64,000 nucleotides of DNA from Enterococcus_D entomosocium (lineage in GTDB: Bacteria > Bacillota > Bacilli > Lactobacillales > Enterococcaceae): NCBI RefSeq assembly GCF_030441895.1, contig NZ_JARJAS010000014.1, one strand, 5' to 3'. The first letter of the stretch is position 1. The number at the start of each line of letters is the position of its first letter. Below, piece after piece: positions 32,620 through 40,135 of the stretch. The position numbers were made by a program, and so were the translations under genes. The notes under the pieces were generated by a model that was given only the letters and a program-made list of their open reading frames with translations, searched no databases and was not told the DNA's origin.

Positions 32620-32928
32620 ATGAAAAAAATTTGTTTTGTCTTAGTGCTCAATAATGTAATGACGTATACGCCATTATCTCCGGGACTTCTTTTTAAAAAA
32701 GATACAAGCCTTAAAGATTATTTCTCTCAGTTTTACGATGTTTCAGTAAATTATCTTAGGGACAAAGATAATGTTGACTACTTGGTCCTTCCTGAGCCAT
32801 TCGTTCCTTTTGATAATGAAAACAACCTTCCTATCATAAAAGTTCCTTCTAAATTCTTTCTGACTAAAGATTTTGAAAAAATTAAAGAGTACATTGATGA
32901 CTACTTTAAAGAAAACGATGATAAGTAA
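32620..32928 (+). CDS. Unknown cargo protein
   Basis: A 102-residue protein not recognised. The N-terminus is moderately hydrophobic (KKICFVLVLNNVMTYTPLSPG) but not a clear signal peptide. The rest is mixed, with Asp/Glu/Lys/Phe-rich helices (KDFEKIKEYIDDYFKEN). The gene has its own promoter and terminator, opposes the surrounding prophage genes and is flanked by direct repeats. All of this fits a lysogenic-conversion (moron) gene. The role is unknown. Confidence 0.65.
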   Translation: MKKICFVLVLNNVMTYTPLSPGLLFKKDTSLKDYFSQFYDVSVNYLRDKDNVDYLVLPEPFVPFDNENNLPIIKVPSKFFLTKDFEKIKEYIDDYFKENDDK

Positions 32929-32955
32929 CGCTATCCTCGATCGTTTATAGCCCTT

Positions 32956-32987
32956 ACTGGTTGATATCATTATCAATCAGTTTTTTA
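32956..32987 (+). terminator. Terminator of the 102-aa cargo gene
   Basis: ACTG-g-TTGAT...ATCAA-t-CAGT with six T. A simple strong hairpin on the plus strand. Confidence 0.75.
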
Positions 32988-33012
32988 TTTCGTCGGATAG
33001 CTGACTCAATTT

Positions 33013-33267
33013 CTATTTATCGAAATACCCTGTGAAACTCAGGATCTTCAAGGCAAATTCATTCAACTCATCTCTGGTGAGTTCTGGTTGCAATCCATGG
33101 CAAAACATCATGTATTCTGCGTCTTGGGCTTCATGTTTTTGTGGGATAAATTCTCTGATTTCAGTACAGTATTTTCCGTTTCTTGCTTCTTTTAGATAAA
33201 TACTGTCGCCCCATTTAGCGAGGGTGAATGGTTCTCCTGAGTAAGTTAATCGTTCTTTTTTTGACAT
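33013..33267 (-). CDS. Hypothetical phage protein
   Basis: An 84-residue soluble protein of unknown function (SKKERLTYSGEPFTLAKWGDSIYLKEARNGKY...). AGGAGGA lies close to its ATG. It is probably part of the early operon between the replication genes and arpU, interrupted by plus-strand cargo on both sides. No motif was recognised. Confidence 0.6.
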   Translation of the reverse strand: MSKKERLTYSGEPFTLAKWGDSIYLKEARNGKYCTEIREFIPQKHEAQDAEYMMFCHGLQPELTRDELNEFALKILSFTGYFDK

Positions 33268-33422
33268 ATAAAAATCCTCCTCCCTATTACACTATTTTGG
33301 TGAATAGTGTAATTACTCAAATTTACGAATACTTCCATTTTTTTCTTTCGAAAATTGACAATTAATATTTAGACGCTATAATTAGTAGTTCTCGGGCATT
33401 AAATTGAAAAGGAAGTGTATTT

Positions 33423-33836
33423 ATGTCAATTAAACAAATGGAATATGCAGAAAACAAAGAAATAACATTATCCGAATTAGAATCATATACAAAGAAAATC
33501 GTTCCTGAATTAGAACAAAATTATCAACACCTTAGCTTTGTATACGAATCAGAAGGTGTTGTTTTAGGTAGAATCGTTGGTTTTATTCATTGGGATTATC
33601 TGCAAATTGAACTTTTCTATGTTTCTGATAATACACAAGGAAAAGGAATTGGAACCAAATTGTTAGATCATGTAGAGTCCATTGCCAAACAACAGGGGAT
33701 ATCCTATATTTTCTTAGAGACAATGAGCTTTAATGCACCTAAATTTTATGAAAAAAATGGTTATGAATTAGTAGGCCAGATTGATAATTCTCCTTTGGAA
33801 ACTCAAACTAGATTTTTCTATAAAAAATATATTTAA
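33423..33836 (+). CDS. GNAT family N-acetyltransferase
   Basis: A 137-residue acetyltransferase of the GNAT fold. Motif A reads VSDNTQGKGIGTKLLDHVE, with the acetyl-CoA pyrophosphate loop QGKGIG near residue 77. The C-terminal ETMSFNAPKFYEKNGYELVG is motif B. The acceptor is unknown; it could be a small molecule or a protein. The gene has its own ribosome-binding site (GGAAGTG) and terminator and runs against its neighbours, so it is probably lysogenic-conversion cargo. Confidence 0.88.
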   Translation: MSIKQMEYAENKEITLSELESYTKKIVPELEQNYQHLSFVYESEGVVLGRIVGFIHWDYLQIELFYVSDNTQGKGIGTKLLDHVESIAKQQGISYIFLETMSFNAPKFYEKNGYELVGQIDNSPLETQTRFFYKKYI

Positions 33837-33852
33837 GCTTACTAGCAAATCT

Positions 33853-33880
33853 AAAGATCAACTTTTCGTTGATCTTTTCT
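33853..33880 (+). terminator. Terminator of the GNAT gene
   Basis: AAAGATCAAC and GTTGATCTTT form a perfect ten-pair stem around TTTTC, followed by TCT. Confidence 0.75.
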
Positions 33881-33908
33881 TATACATACATATTTATAAT
33901 CTTCGTCA

Positions 33909-34100
33909 TTAGCCAACTTCAATGTCCCAACGTTTATCACCAATTAAAGATTCAAGCTTCTTGTTGATCACTGCCAGCTGCAATACGCTTGCTGATATTA
34001 CCACTAATAAATCCTTTGGTGATCCGCAATAAACCGTGTTGGGAGTTTCAACTCTGCATTCAACTTTCCTTATATTCAAAGCTTCTTTCAAGGTTTCCAT
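33909..34100 (-). CDS. Small hypothetical phage protein
   Basis: A 63-residue protein of unknown function with a hydrophobic middle (DLLVVISASVLQLAVINKKLE) that is probably a helix in a soluble fold rather than a membrane span. It lies alone between the GNAT gene and the structured RNA copy B, and diverges from copy B. No usable motif. Confidence 0.5.
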   Translation of the reverse strand: METLKEALNIRKVECRVETPNTVYCGSPKDLLVVISASVLQLAVINKKLESLIGDKRWDIEVG

Positions 34101-34170
34101 AACTTCGCATTTCTGTTATCTCTGTCACTTCTCAGCTCTCAGATCGATTATTTGAACTGTAAGTTTTTTT

Positions 34171-34376
34171 TAAGAGCATCCGTTATATATTAAGCTTCCT
34201 GCGCTTTCCTTGTGCTTTTTTTATTCCTAAAGTATTCTGTCGATGAAGGCTGAGTGATTGTTAAAAATCGTCCTGATTTTAAATCAAAAACTAATCGGTC
34301 CGCTCGGCCTTCTCCTAGCGGGGATAGCATAATACCACTTAGGCAAATTGCTACTCCTATAGTTCCCCGCTAGGAT
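34171..34376 (+). ncRNA. Two-copy structured RNA element, copy B
   Basis: The second copy of the element at 31521-31735. It has the shared block CATCCGTTATAnATTAAGCTT, then a small hairpin GCGC/GTGC (34201-34215). Helix 2 is GAAGGCTGAGTG/CGCTCGGCCTTC (34245-34256 with 34301-34312), including two U-G pairs that would be C-A mismatches on the other strand. Helix 1 is TCCTAGCGGGG/CCCCGCTAGGA (34313-34323 with 34365-34375), and its loop carries CCACTTAGGC...TGCTACTCCTAT. A terminator follows within 20 bases, so copy B looks like a stand-alone RNA gene. No clear promoter was found. Confidence 0.72.
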
Positions 34377-34391
34377 TTACATTGACATTTC

Positions 34392-34417
34392 AAAAGACTC
34401 TTTATTGAGTCTTTTTT
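34392..34417 (+). terminator. Terminator after RNA copy B
   Basis: AAAAGACTC-tttatt-GAGTCTTTT followed by TT. The A run on its left also lets it serve the convergent recombinase pseudogene. Confidence 0.75.
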
Positions 34418-34441
34418 GCATTCCACTATCTCTTCCACTTC

Positions 34442-35437
34442 TCAACTCACAAATTTTTGATGTGAATTTTTAACTTCCTCATCATCGATCATTGAATAGG
34501 CCATCGTCGTTTCAATGTTTTCATGTCCAAGGAATCTAGATACGAGCTCTATCGGCATGTCATGCCTTCTCGCAAGAGTTGCAGCTGTCCTTCTAAATCT
34601 ATGAGGGTTGTACATTTAAAACACCTGCACGCTCCCCTATACGCTTTACCAACTTCTGGACACCTGCAGAAGTCATCTTTTTCCCCCTTGCCTGACCATA
34701 AAATAATGGACCAGTGATATGAGGGACTTCTTTCAAGTAAAGATTCAACGCCAGTTTTGCTTTGGCATTAAAGTACAAAGTTCTTTGTTTTCCGCCTTTT
34801 CCAATCACTTCGATCGAATCGTTTTCTTGGTAATAGTCACTAAAATCCAATGAAACCAATTCTGATACACGACAGCCCGTACTCAGAAGCAGCTCAACAA
34901 TTAACGTTTCTTTTGTATTGGATGCAGCGCTTCTCAGCTTTTCAACTTCAAGTTCGCTGAATTCTTGCTTGCGCCGTTTCGGCACCTTTATCTTCTCTAG
35001 TCGTGTTCCCGGATCACGAAGGATATATTCTTCAACATACAACCATCGGAAAAATCGAACGATGCAACCACGCTCTCTGGCCAGTGTTCCTTTGGACACT
35101 TTGTCTTTCATTTCACGATTTGCAATGATCAACCGAATGTCATTTGTGGTGATATCTTTAAAAGGTTTTCTAAGCGTCCTCATGAAGAGATTGATTGTTT
35201 GCATGTTAAAAAAGTTCCGTCTGAAAGCCCCTGAATCTTCTTTGAGACCACAAATTGGCGATATGCGGAGACGTCCGATGTCTCGTCATACAAAACGAGC
35301 TCTCTTGATGGCTTAGTTACTTCGAAATGGTCCAAGCGCATCGTTAAGATGATTTGCAGCTTTCTTAGTTTCTCGCCGTCAATGTCTTTTTCCATGTCTG
35401 CTACGACCCATTTAATCAATTATTCTTTTGTATTCAT
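34442..35437 (-). pseudogene. Broken tyrosine recombinase (XerC/integrase type)
   Basis: A recombinase of about 330 codons, disrupted three times. After the start (ATG 35437, MNTKE) an in-frame TAA replaces what was probably a Gln codon. Frames change near 35200 (between GLSDGTF and MQTINLFMRTLRK) and near 34608 (between GVLNV and NPHRFRRTAATLARR). All catalytic elements can still be read across frames: Arg in TGCRVSEL, Lys in GKGGKQR, His-x-x-Arg in PHRFRR, His in LGHENIETT, and Tyr in MAYSMI. It is distinct from the integrase at 47.1 kb. It overlaps the 47-aa gene by ATGA. It is probably a dead resolvase or a leftover of a second mobile element. Confidence 0.85.
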
Positions 35438-35577
35438 CGTATCAAGCTCCACATGATCACTAACGTAACCAAAATCACGATGGCGTGAACCACTTTATTC
35501 CGATTTTCTTTTTCATCTGCAAGATTATTAACACTTGCGAGTACCACGATTCCTAGAAAGAACAAAAATAGATTCAT
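35434..35577 (-). CDS. Two-span small membrane protein
   Basis: A 47-residue protein with two hydrophobic helices (LFLFFLGIVVLASV and HAIVILVTLVIMWSLI) joined by a charged loop (ADEKENRNKVV). GGGAGG lies close to its ATG at 35577. It overlaps the start of the recombinase pseudogene by four bases. Small proteins of this kind are frequent in early phage operons; the role is unknown. Confidence 0.6.
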   Translation of the reverse strand: MNLFLFFLGIVVLASVNNLADEKENRNKVVHAIVILVTLVIMWSLIR

Positions 35578-35592
35578 GTTTCCTCCCTTGTC

Positions 35593-35766
35593 TTATCCAA
35601 AACGTTTTCTGATCTGGTATTCATTATCAATTAACTCTTTTAGTGTGTGCGCCGGATAGACTTTTGTAGTTCCTGAACGTTTCTGATGCTGTTTGTTCAG
35701 CCACTCAAGTTTTTCAATTGTACCTGCATCCATTGCGAATTGCGGACGTTTCTTCTTTGTTGGCAT
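35593..35766 (-). CDS. Small basic phage protein
   Basis: A 57-residue, Lys/Arg/His-rich protein (PTKKKRPQFAMDAGTIEKLEWLNKQHQKRSG...). No known motif; the charge would suit nucleic-acid binding. I choose the ATG at 35766, with GAGGTG nine bases upstream, over in-frame codons at 35775-35778 that overlap this site. It is in the early operon downstream of the replication genes. Confidence 0.55.
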   Translation of the reverse strand: MPTKKKRPQFAMDAGTIEKLEWLNKQHQKRSGTTKVYPAHTLKELIDNEYQIRKRFG

Positions 35767-35806
35767 TAGGTGCATCACCTCGAATCACAGGGTGCGTCAC
35801 CCTTCA

Positions 35807-36118
35807 TTATTCTTTTATTCTGTAGTATCGCTTTTTTCTATCAGGGGTGCCGTAACTTAACTTCTTGTACAAAACTTCTTTGGTTATTCTGCACTCAGCA
35901 CGAACCTCGGCACCACTTCCTATGAAAATCACTTCGTCCTCTTGAAGCACCTCTACCATCTGCGCATCAATGGACTCGTCACGAGATGGGTTCATCTCGT
36001 TCTTCAATTTCTCCCACTCCGCTCTTATATTTGGGTTCGTGTCAAAATCAGGATGTTCTGCTAAAGCAACTAAACGATAGAGTTTCTCACGCTGTCGCTT
36101 ACGATTTTTCATTTCCAT
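35807..36118 (-). CDS. Hypothetical early phage protein
   Basis: A 103-residue protein, strongly charged, with a basic N-terminus (MKNRKRQREKLYRLV) and a small beta-like C-terminal part ending TPDRKKRYYRIKE. Unknown function. Its start overlaps the preceding gene by 20 bases. It is part of the compact early operon that begins at the antirepressor. Confidence 0.55.
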   Translation of the reverse strand: MEMKNRKRQREKLYRLVALAEHPDFDTNPNIRAEWEKLKNEMNPSRDESIDAQMVEVLQEDEVIFIGSGAEVRAECRITKEVLYKKLSYGTPDRKKRYYRIKE

Positions 36119-36431
36119 CGGTTTTCTCCCCTTTTAATTTCTTATACAATCGCTGAGCCTCATCCCACAATTCATCTGTTGTCGCTTGAATAAAACTATT
36201 GCCAAAATAATCCGTGGGGACTTTTTTTTCTGAAATTAGCCAGTGGCGGTATAGCAACATAAATGTTCGAAATTTTGCTTCAGCACCTTTTCCCTCAGTA
36301 TCACCAGTCTCTTCTACGTACCCAATCATAGAATCCAATGGAAACTCCATTAGCTTCTGCTGTTCTTTGGGCAAGAGATTATGAATAAGTTTTACGGGCT
36401 TGCTAAAATCCCTCTTCTCTGTCTGAGACAT
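36099..36431 (-). CDS. Hypothetical protein after the replisome organizer
   Basis: A 110-residue, mostly helical protein (KLIHNLLPKEQQKLMEFPLDSMIGYVEETGD..., FRTFMLLYRHWLI). It overlaps the replisome organizer gene by 29 bases. Phages with this initiator usually carry a helicase loader here, but this protein is too short and has no Walker motif. The role is open. Confidence 0.55.
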   Translation of the reverse strand: MSQTEKRDFSKPVKLIHNLLPKEQQKLMEFPLDSMIGYVEETGDTEGKGAEAKFRTFMLLYRHWLISEKKVPTDYFGNSFIQATTDELWDEAQRLYKKLKGEKTDGNEKS

Positions 36432-37260
36432 TTAAGAACCTCCTCCGATCTTCTTCGGTCACTTTCGGCTTATTTGTATAATAATTGATTGGTTCAGTTG
36501 CCCATTCCGGTAGCTTTTCTTGTCTCGTAAATGTTTGTGGTTTCCGAACAGCTTTATTATTAGGCTGCTTATCCTTCTTCGCCCAAGCTCTAATTGTGGC
36601 TAAATAATTCTTGTACGTCTTTCCTGTGACTTCACAATATTCAGAAACTCGATCGATTCGTTGTTCCCAATCGTTTGGAAATTCTGATTTGAGTTTCTCC
36701 ATTTGATCGTCACTCAAGAGAACATTTTTATATTCACCGTATTTGTGGCGGACAGTCTTTTTTTTCTTTCTCTTTATCTCTTTATCTATCTCTATATCTT
36801 TCTCTAACTCTATCTCTATCTCTGGTGGATTTTTGTCCGGACATTTGTCCGACATTTGTCCATTGATTGACAAAGCTTGCTTTTCCAACTCTATTCGTTG
36901 TCTGTATCCTCTTTTCCGGTCAGCTTCTGTAGACGATTCACCAATAAAATTCTGAATGTCCGCTAGATAGATCGCTCCATTGTCCAAAACCTCTATCAAT
37001 CCGAGATCACTGAAAACTTGTATTCCTTTTTCAACATCTCCAACTGAGTGCCTTGTTACCTGAGCCAACATTGTAGAGTTAAAGGGGATTTTATCGTTAA
37101 ACATTAATCTTCCTTGGTATTTCAGACTTCTTAGATATAGCTTTAACAAAATATTTGAATAGATATATCCGTCAGGCATACTTTCCAAAATAATCATTTC
37201 ATCACTATCAAAAAAGTTATCCTTTAATTTCAAGTAATAATATTTTTTGTTATCCGCCAT
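36403..37260 (-). CDS. Phage replisome organizer
   Basis: A 285-residue replication initiator. Residues about 1-120 match the phage replisome organizer N-terminal domain (KKYYYLKLKDNFFDSDEMIILESMPDGYIYSNILLKLYLRSLKYQG...), a winged-helix DNA-binding fold. A low-complexity Glu/Ile/Lys linker (about 145-170) follows. The C-terminal part (RVSEYCEVTGKTYKNYLATIRAW) resembles the DnaD-like region that recruits the helicase loader. The gene contains direct repeats and a purine-rich tract and so probably carries the phage origin, as in lambda O-type initiators. Confidence 0.87.
   Translation of the reverse strand: MADNKKYYYLKLKDNFFDSDEMIILESMPDGYIYSNILLKLYLRSLKYQGRLMFNDKIPFNSTMLAQVTRHSVGDVEKGIQVFSDLGLIEVLDNGAIYLADIQNFIGESSTEADRKRGYRQRIELEKQALSINGQMSDKCPDKNPPEIEIELEKDIEIDKEIKRKKKKTVRHKYGEYKNVLLSDDQMEKLKSEFPNDWEQRIDRVSEYCEVTGKTYKNYLATIRAWAKKDKQPNNKAVRKPQTFTRQEKLPEWATEPINYYTNKPKVTEEDRRRFLNVSDREEGF
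36755..36875. other. Candidate prophage replication origin
   Basis: Within the replisome organizer gene, TTTGTCCG units occur at 36832, 36844 and 36855, spaced 12 and 11 bp, and an inverted GACAAAG lies near 36869. Next to them is a 70-bp strand-asymmetric tract of near-repeats of TATCTCTA/TTTCTCTT (36758-36826), which would unwind easily. Repeats beside an AT-rich unwinding tract inside the initiator gene are the standard plan of lambdoid origins. Confidence 0.5.
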
Positions 37261-37263
37261 GCC

Positions 37264-37974
37264 TCAACCCCCTATAGCTTTCTTAAAAATTTCTTCTGTT
37301 TCATATTCTTTATCAAATCGCAAGATCTGGGCGTTGTTCATAATCCCAATCTTAATCAATGCTTCCTTGTCCAAATAGACAGGCGTGATCACAAATTCAT
37401 TAATTAACTGGACCTCTCCAATCGCATGAGCGATATTGTGATGTACCCAGCACAGGCTTGCGAATGGAAACAGTCGGTGATCGACCTTGTTCCTGTTTCG
37501 TTTCCCCACTGCCTTCACATGGTGAATTTGAGCATGCGGCTTTCCACATATGCAGCACCTGCGGTACTTGCAGCAATAATAAAAGAATTTCTCATACTCC
37601 AGTAAATAGTTGTAACGTTTTGGAAGAGCGATTCCCTCACTTAAGACGTGTTCAATCAGGAACTCGATCCAAGTATTCATTTCAGTCATTGATGCTTCGG
37701 CATGGCTGAATTCGATGCCATGACCTTCTTTGTACAAGTCTTTCATCATTTGTTTTGCCTTGTGCAATGGCAATTCCTGATGCTTTGCGATATCTTTGAT
37801 CAATGCATGAGCCAAAGCGTTTTGTTTTGCAGACTTTGGCTCGTTATCAATCAACTTCACTTCCGTAAGATTTTCTTTGTCTCGTGCAAGTAACTTTAAA
37901 AACTCTGGGTTAATTCCCTCTTCAAACTCAATCATTAATCGATTACCTTCGTGATAAATGACCTTGCCTAGCAT
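37264..37974 (-). CDS. HNHc nuclease
   Basis: A 236-residue protein of the putative HNHc nuclease family that accompanies ERF recombination genes. The C-terminal domain has a zinc site and active-site pattern (CCICGKPHAQIHHVKAVG...HRLFPFASLCWVHHNIAHAIG). The N-terminal part (KVIYHEGNRLMIEFEEGINPEFLKLL) is a separate beta-rich domain, followed by a helical region that resembles recombination accessory proteins (SAKQNALAHALIKDIA). It probably processes recombination intermediates or branched DNA during phage replication. It is packed between the replication and ERF genes. Confidence 0.8.
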   Translation of the reverse strand: MLGKVIYHEGNRLMIEFEEGINPEFLKLLARDKENLTEVKLIDNEPKSAKQNALAHALIKDIAKHQELPLHKAKQMMKDLYKEGHGIEFSHAEASMTEMNTWIEFLIEHVLSEGIALPKRYNYLLEYEKFFYYCCKYRRCCICGKPHAQIHHVKAVGKRNRNKVDHRLFPFASLCWVHHNIAHAIGEVQLINEFVITPVYLDKEALIKIGIMNNAQILRFDKEYETEEIFKKAIGG

Positions 37975-38888
37975 TATTCGCTCACATTGACGACTTCAAT
38001 TCCTAATTTGACAATTGTTTTATTTAGCAAAAAGAATTGATCGTCGGTTCCTTTTAGTTTTAAAGTTACGACTTTTTTGGTACTCGAAGTTTCTTTTTCT
38101 TCAATTGGGCTTTCTTGGATTTCACCTGTTTCCTGATCAATTGGTACCGATGGAATGTGCTCTTTTTGTTTGACTACTTGAACGACTTCTTCTGCTTTGG
38201 CAAGACGAGCTTTTTGTTCTGCGACCACTTGGTCAATTTTCGTCATGATGTCATCAACAGTAAGTCCCTGATCAAGGAGAATTACCCATGAAACAGGATC
38301 TAATTGAGCTGCTTTCGCATACCCCTCTACGATTCGATTATTGACGGCTGCTTGTTGACGCTTCTCAAAAATTCCGTTGATTGTTCCTGTGATTTCATCG
38401 ATGATTGCTTTTTTCAGCTCTCCTTTAGTTGTTGTAAAAGCTCCTTTGTTGGTCCATTTATCATGGATTTGAATATCTTGTGCATCAACTCCGACAACGG
38501 TGCACAATTCATTGAGTTTCATTTTGACTTTTTCAAGGCGTGCATCTCGTTCCGTTGATTCGAATTGTTTGAGACTTTCGGAAATGCCCTCTTTGGCTTC
38601 TCCCATTTGATTTACATACTCTTTGATTTTCTTTTCAAAAGCTTCTAAGGGTGCTGAGTACTGGCTCTTTATTTCTTTACGCTTGGTTTCAAGAAGCTTG
38701 ATTTTGTCTGTCAAAGATTTTTGCGCCTGTTTTGCACCTTCAATGTCTCCCTCGGAAAAAACAAGACTTTTGTAATGTTTGACAGTATTATTAACGAGTT
38801 CAGTTAACTCAGCTTCATTTTTGATTTCAATCGCACTTGGTTTGAAATCAATCTGAATCTTTGTATCAGATTTGATCAATTCATTCAT
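37974..38888 (-). CDS. DUF1351 family protein
   Basis: A 304-residue phage protein of the DUF1351 family. The N-terminal half is a long coiled coil (NTVKHYKSLVFSEGDIEGAKQAQKSLTDKIKLLETKRKEIKSQY, residues about 30-120). The C-terminal part is Gln/Glu/Lys rich and ends with a small beta domain (VTLKLKGTDDQFFLLNKTIVKLG). Members regularly sit beside ERF or RecT annealing proteins and are thought to be recombination accessories; no activity is known. It overlaps the HNHc gene by one base. Confidence 0.82.
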   Translation of the reverse strand: MNELIKSDTKIQIDFKPSAIEIKNEAELTELVNNTVKHYKSLVFSEGDIEGAKQAQKSLTDKIKLLETKRKEIKSQYSAPLEAFEKKIKEYVNQMGEAKEGISESLKQFESTERDARLEKVKMKLNELCTVVGVDAQDIQIHDKWTNKGAFTTTKGELKKAIIDEITGTINGIFEKRQQAAVNNRIVEGYAKAAQLDPVSWVILLDQGLTVDDIMTKIDQVVAEQKARLAKAEEVVQVVKQKEHIPSVPIDQETGEIQESPIEEKETSSTKKVVTLKLKGTDDQFFLLNKTIVKLGIEVVNVSE

Positions 38889-38891
38889 TTA

Positions 38892-39593
38892 TCATTTCCC
38901 CCATGTAAAGTTTGTCGTTTGTGGTGCCGAAGTTGGTTTTTTAGCCACTTTTGTAGCTGTTTCATTCTCTTTCAATTGCAATTCAGCTCTTTTGCCCATT
39001 GCTTTTACGGTGCCGATTACTTGTGCATACATGTCAGGGGTTACATCCTCTAACCGAGCAAAGGTATTTACACCTAAAACATTCGCCTCGATTTCTTCAT
39101 ACGGTTTATCTGTCAATTCAGCAACGCCGTTGGCGTAATGCCTAAAGTAATCGAAGAACACTTCCTGTTCGGACTTTTCAGGCTCTTCCTCCCCTTCGTT
39201 TAACGAATCCGGATCAATACCATCATCCACTAGGTAAAGCCCCTGCAAGGCATATTTACGTGCGTATGATGAAGCAGATCCAGTGAGTTGACTATCGTCC
39301 ATTTTGGATTTTGATTCTGCTTCTCGGGCATAGGCATCAATGCAGATGGATTCTTCCCCATCGCTAAGTGTCGCAGTCGATCGAATATAAAAGCGACCTT
39401 CAATGAAGAGAGGAACGTCTGTTAGTGTCAGTAAAAGACCATGTTCAAGATTGTGCTTTTTGACGGCTTTCAAAATATCTTCGGCATTGCGGAAGTTATA
39501 GCCACCGTATTCACTAAAATTATTTTTAGGTACTTTTAACTCTGATTGGATCTGGATCAATTTCTGCTGGATCGTTAATTTTTCTGTAGTCAT
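38892..39593 (-). CDS. ERF family single-strand annealing protein
   Basis: A 233-residue ERF-type recombinase, which anneals complementary single strands during phage recombination and genome circularisation. The core (residues about 5-140) has the family marks YNFRNAEDILKAVKKHNLEHGLLLTLTD, SICIDAYAREAESKSKMDDSQLTGSASSYARKYALQGLY and VDDGIDPDS. The C-terminal end QTTNFTWGK resembles the acidic or aromatic tips that recruit host SSB-interacting factors. It is flanked by DUF1351 and HNHc genes as in other Lactobacillales phages. Confidence 0.9.
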   Translation of the reverse strand: MTTEKLTIQQKLIQIQSELKVPKNNFSEYGGYNFRNAEDILKAVKKHNLEHGLLLTLTDVPLFIEGRFYIRSTATLSDGEESICIDAYAREAESKSKMDDSQLTGSASSYARKYALQGLYLVDDGIDPDSLNEGEEEPEKSEQEVFFDYFRHYANGVAELTDKPYEEIEANVLGVNTFARLEDVTPDMYAQVIGTVKAMGKRAELQLKENETATKVAKKPTSAPQTTNFTWGK

Positions 39594-39778
39594 AACGGCA
39601 CCGGCTTTCCTAATTTTTCTTGGGTATAGCGCAGTAGGTCATCCTCATGGACATATTGATCATCAATGGAGTAAACCATCTCCCCTGCGAACAGGGGATC
39701 GCCTTTCCAGTCGAATGCAATAGGTGTTGGTTCTTCCAGTGGCTGCTGTATCGCGCCTAGAGAATCGAACGAGTTCAT
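39590..39778 (-). CDS. Small hypothetical protein (YqaI-like pattern)
   Basis: A 62-residue acidic protein. The motif FDWKGDPLFAGEMVYSIDDQYVHEDDLLRYTQE resembles small phage proteins of the YqaI type (a short beta hairpin followed by an acidic helix). The match is weak and the function unknown. It overlaps both neighbours by four bases. Confidence 0.5.
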   Translation of the reverse strand: MNSFDSLGAIQQPLEEPTPIAFDWKGDPLFAGEMVYSIDDQYVHEDDLLRYTQEKLGKPVPL

Positions 39779-40107
39779 TCAAACTCACCTCGCGTAATTC
39801 GTTCTAAAATATCCGGTAAATCTGACAGATCATTTAAGATAAATGTATGACAGCTGTTCTCGTCTTGTTGTATCGCTGTGTCTTTTAAAGTTTCTAGTGC
39901 AACTGCTCGTAATACTTTGGTAGGTAACGGTAGCTGATTGTCCAGATTCCGTTCTTGCATGGCCAAGCACAATCCGATATCCGGTATGCTTCCAAGAGCC
40001 AATACATTTGCGGTTCCTTTTTTTTGCATCGTACAAAGCAAGGAAACACCTTCTTTGCGACATTCATCTTGTATTTGACTTGCTAAATCTTTAATTTTTT
40101 CATTCAT
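39775..40107 (-). CDS. Hypothetical early phage protein
   Basis: A 110-residue soluble protein. The N-terminal helix (KIKDLASQIQDECRKEGVSLLCTMQKKG) and central alpha/beta pattern do not point to a family I can name. It is in the early operon directly before ERF. The ATG has GGAGATTATACC upstream. The function is unknown. Confidence 0.55.
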   Translation of the reverse strand: MNEKIKDLASQIQDECRKEGVSLLCTMQKKGTANVLALGSIPDIGLCLAMQERNLDNQLPLPTKVLRAVALETLKDTAIQQDENSCHTFILNDLSDLPDILERITRGEFE

Positions 40108-40135
40108 GATGGTATAATCTCCTTGAGTGAATTCT

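Larger units (their letters stand above)
32489..33006. repeat. Direct repeats flanking a cargo gene
   Basis: GATAGCTGACT occurs at 32489-32499 and again at 32996-33006. The two copies flank exactly one plus-strand gene with its promoter and terminator, as expected if that cassette was inserted or can be lost by recombination. Confidence 0.45.

Noticed and set aside
30600..34420. CRISPR-like repeats among the many inverted repeats of the cargo zone.
   Set aside because: Only two copies of any unit, no regular spacer length, and no cas genes.
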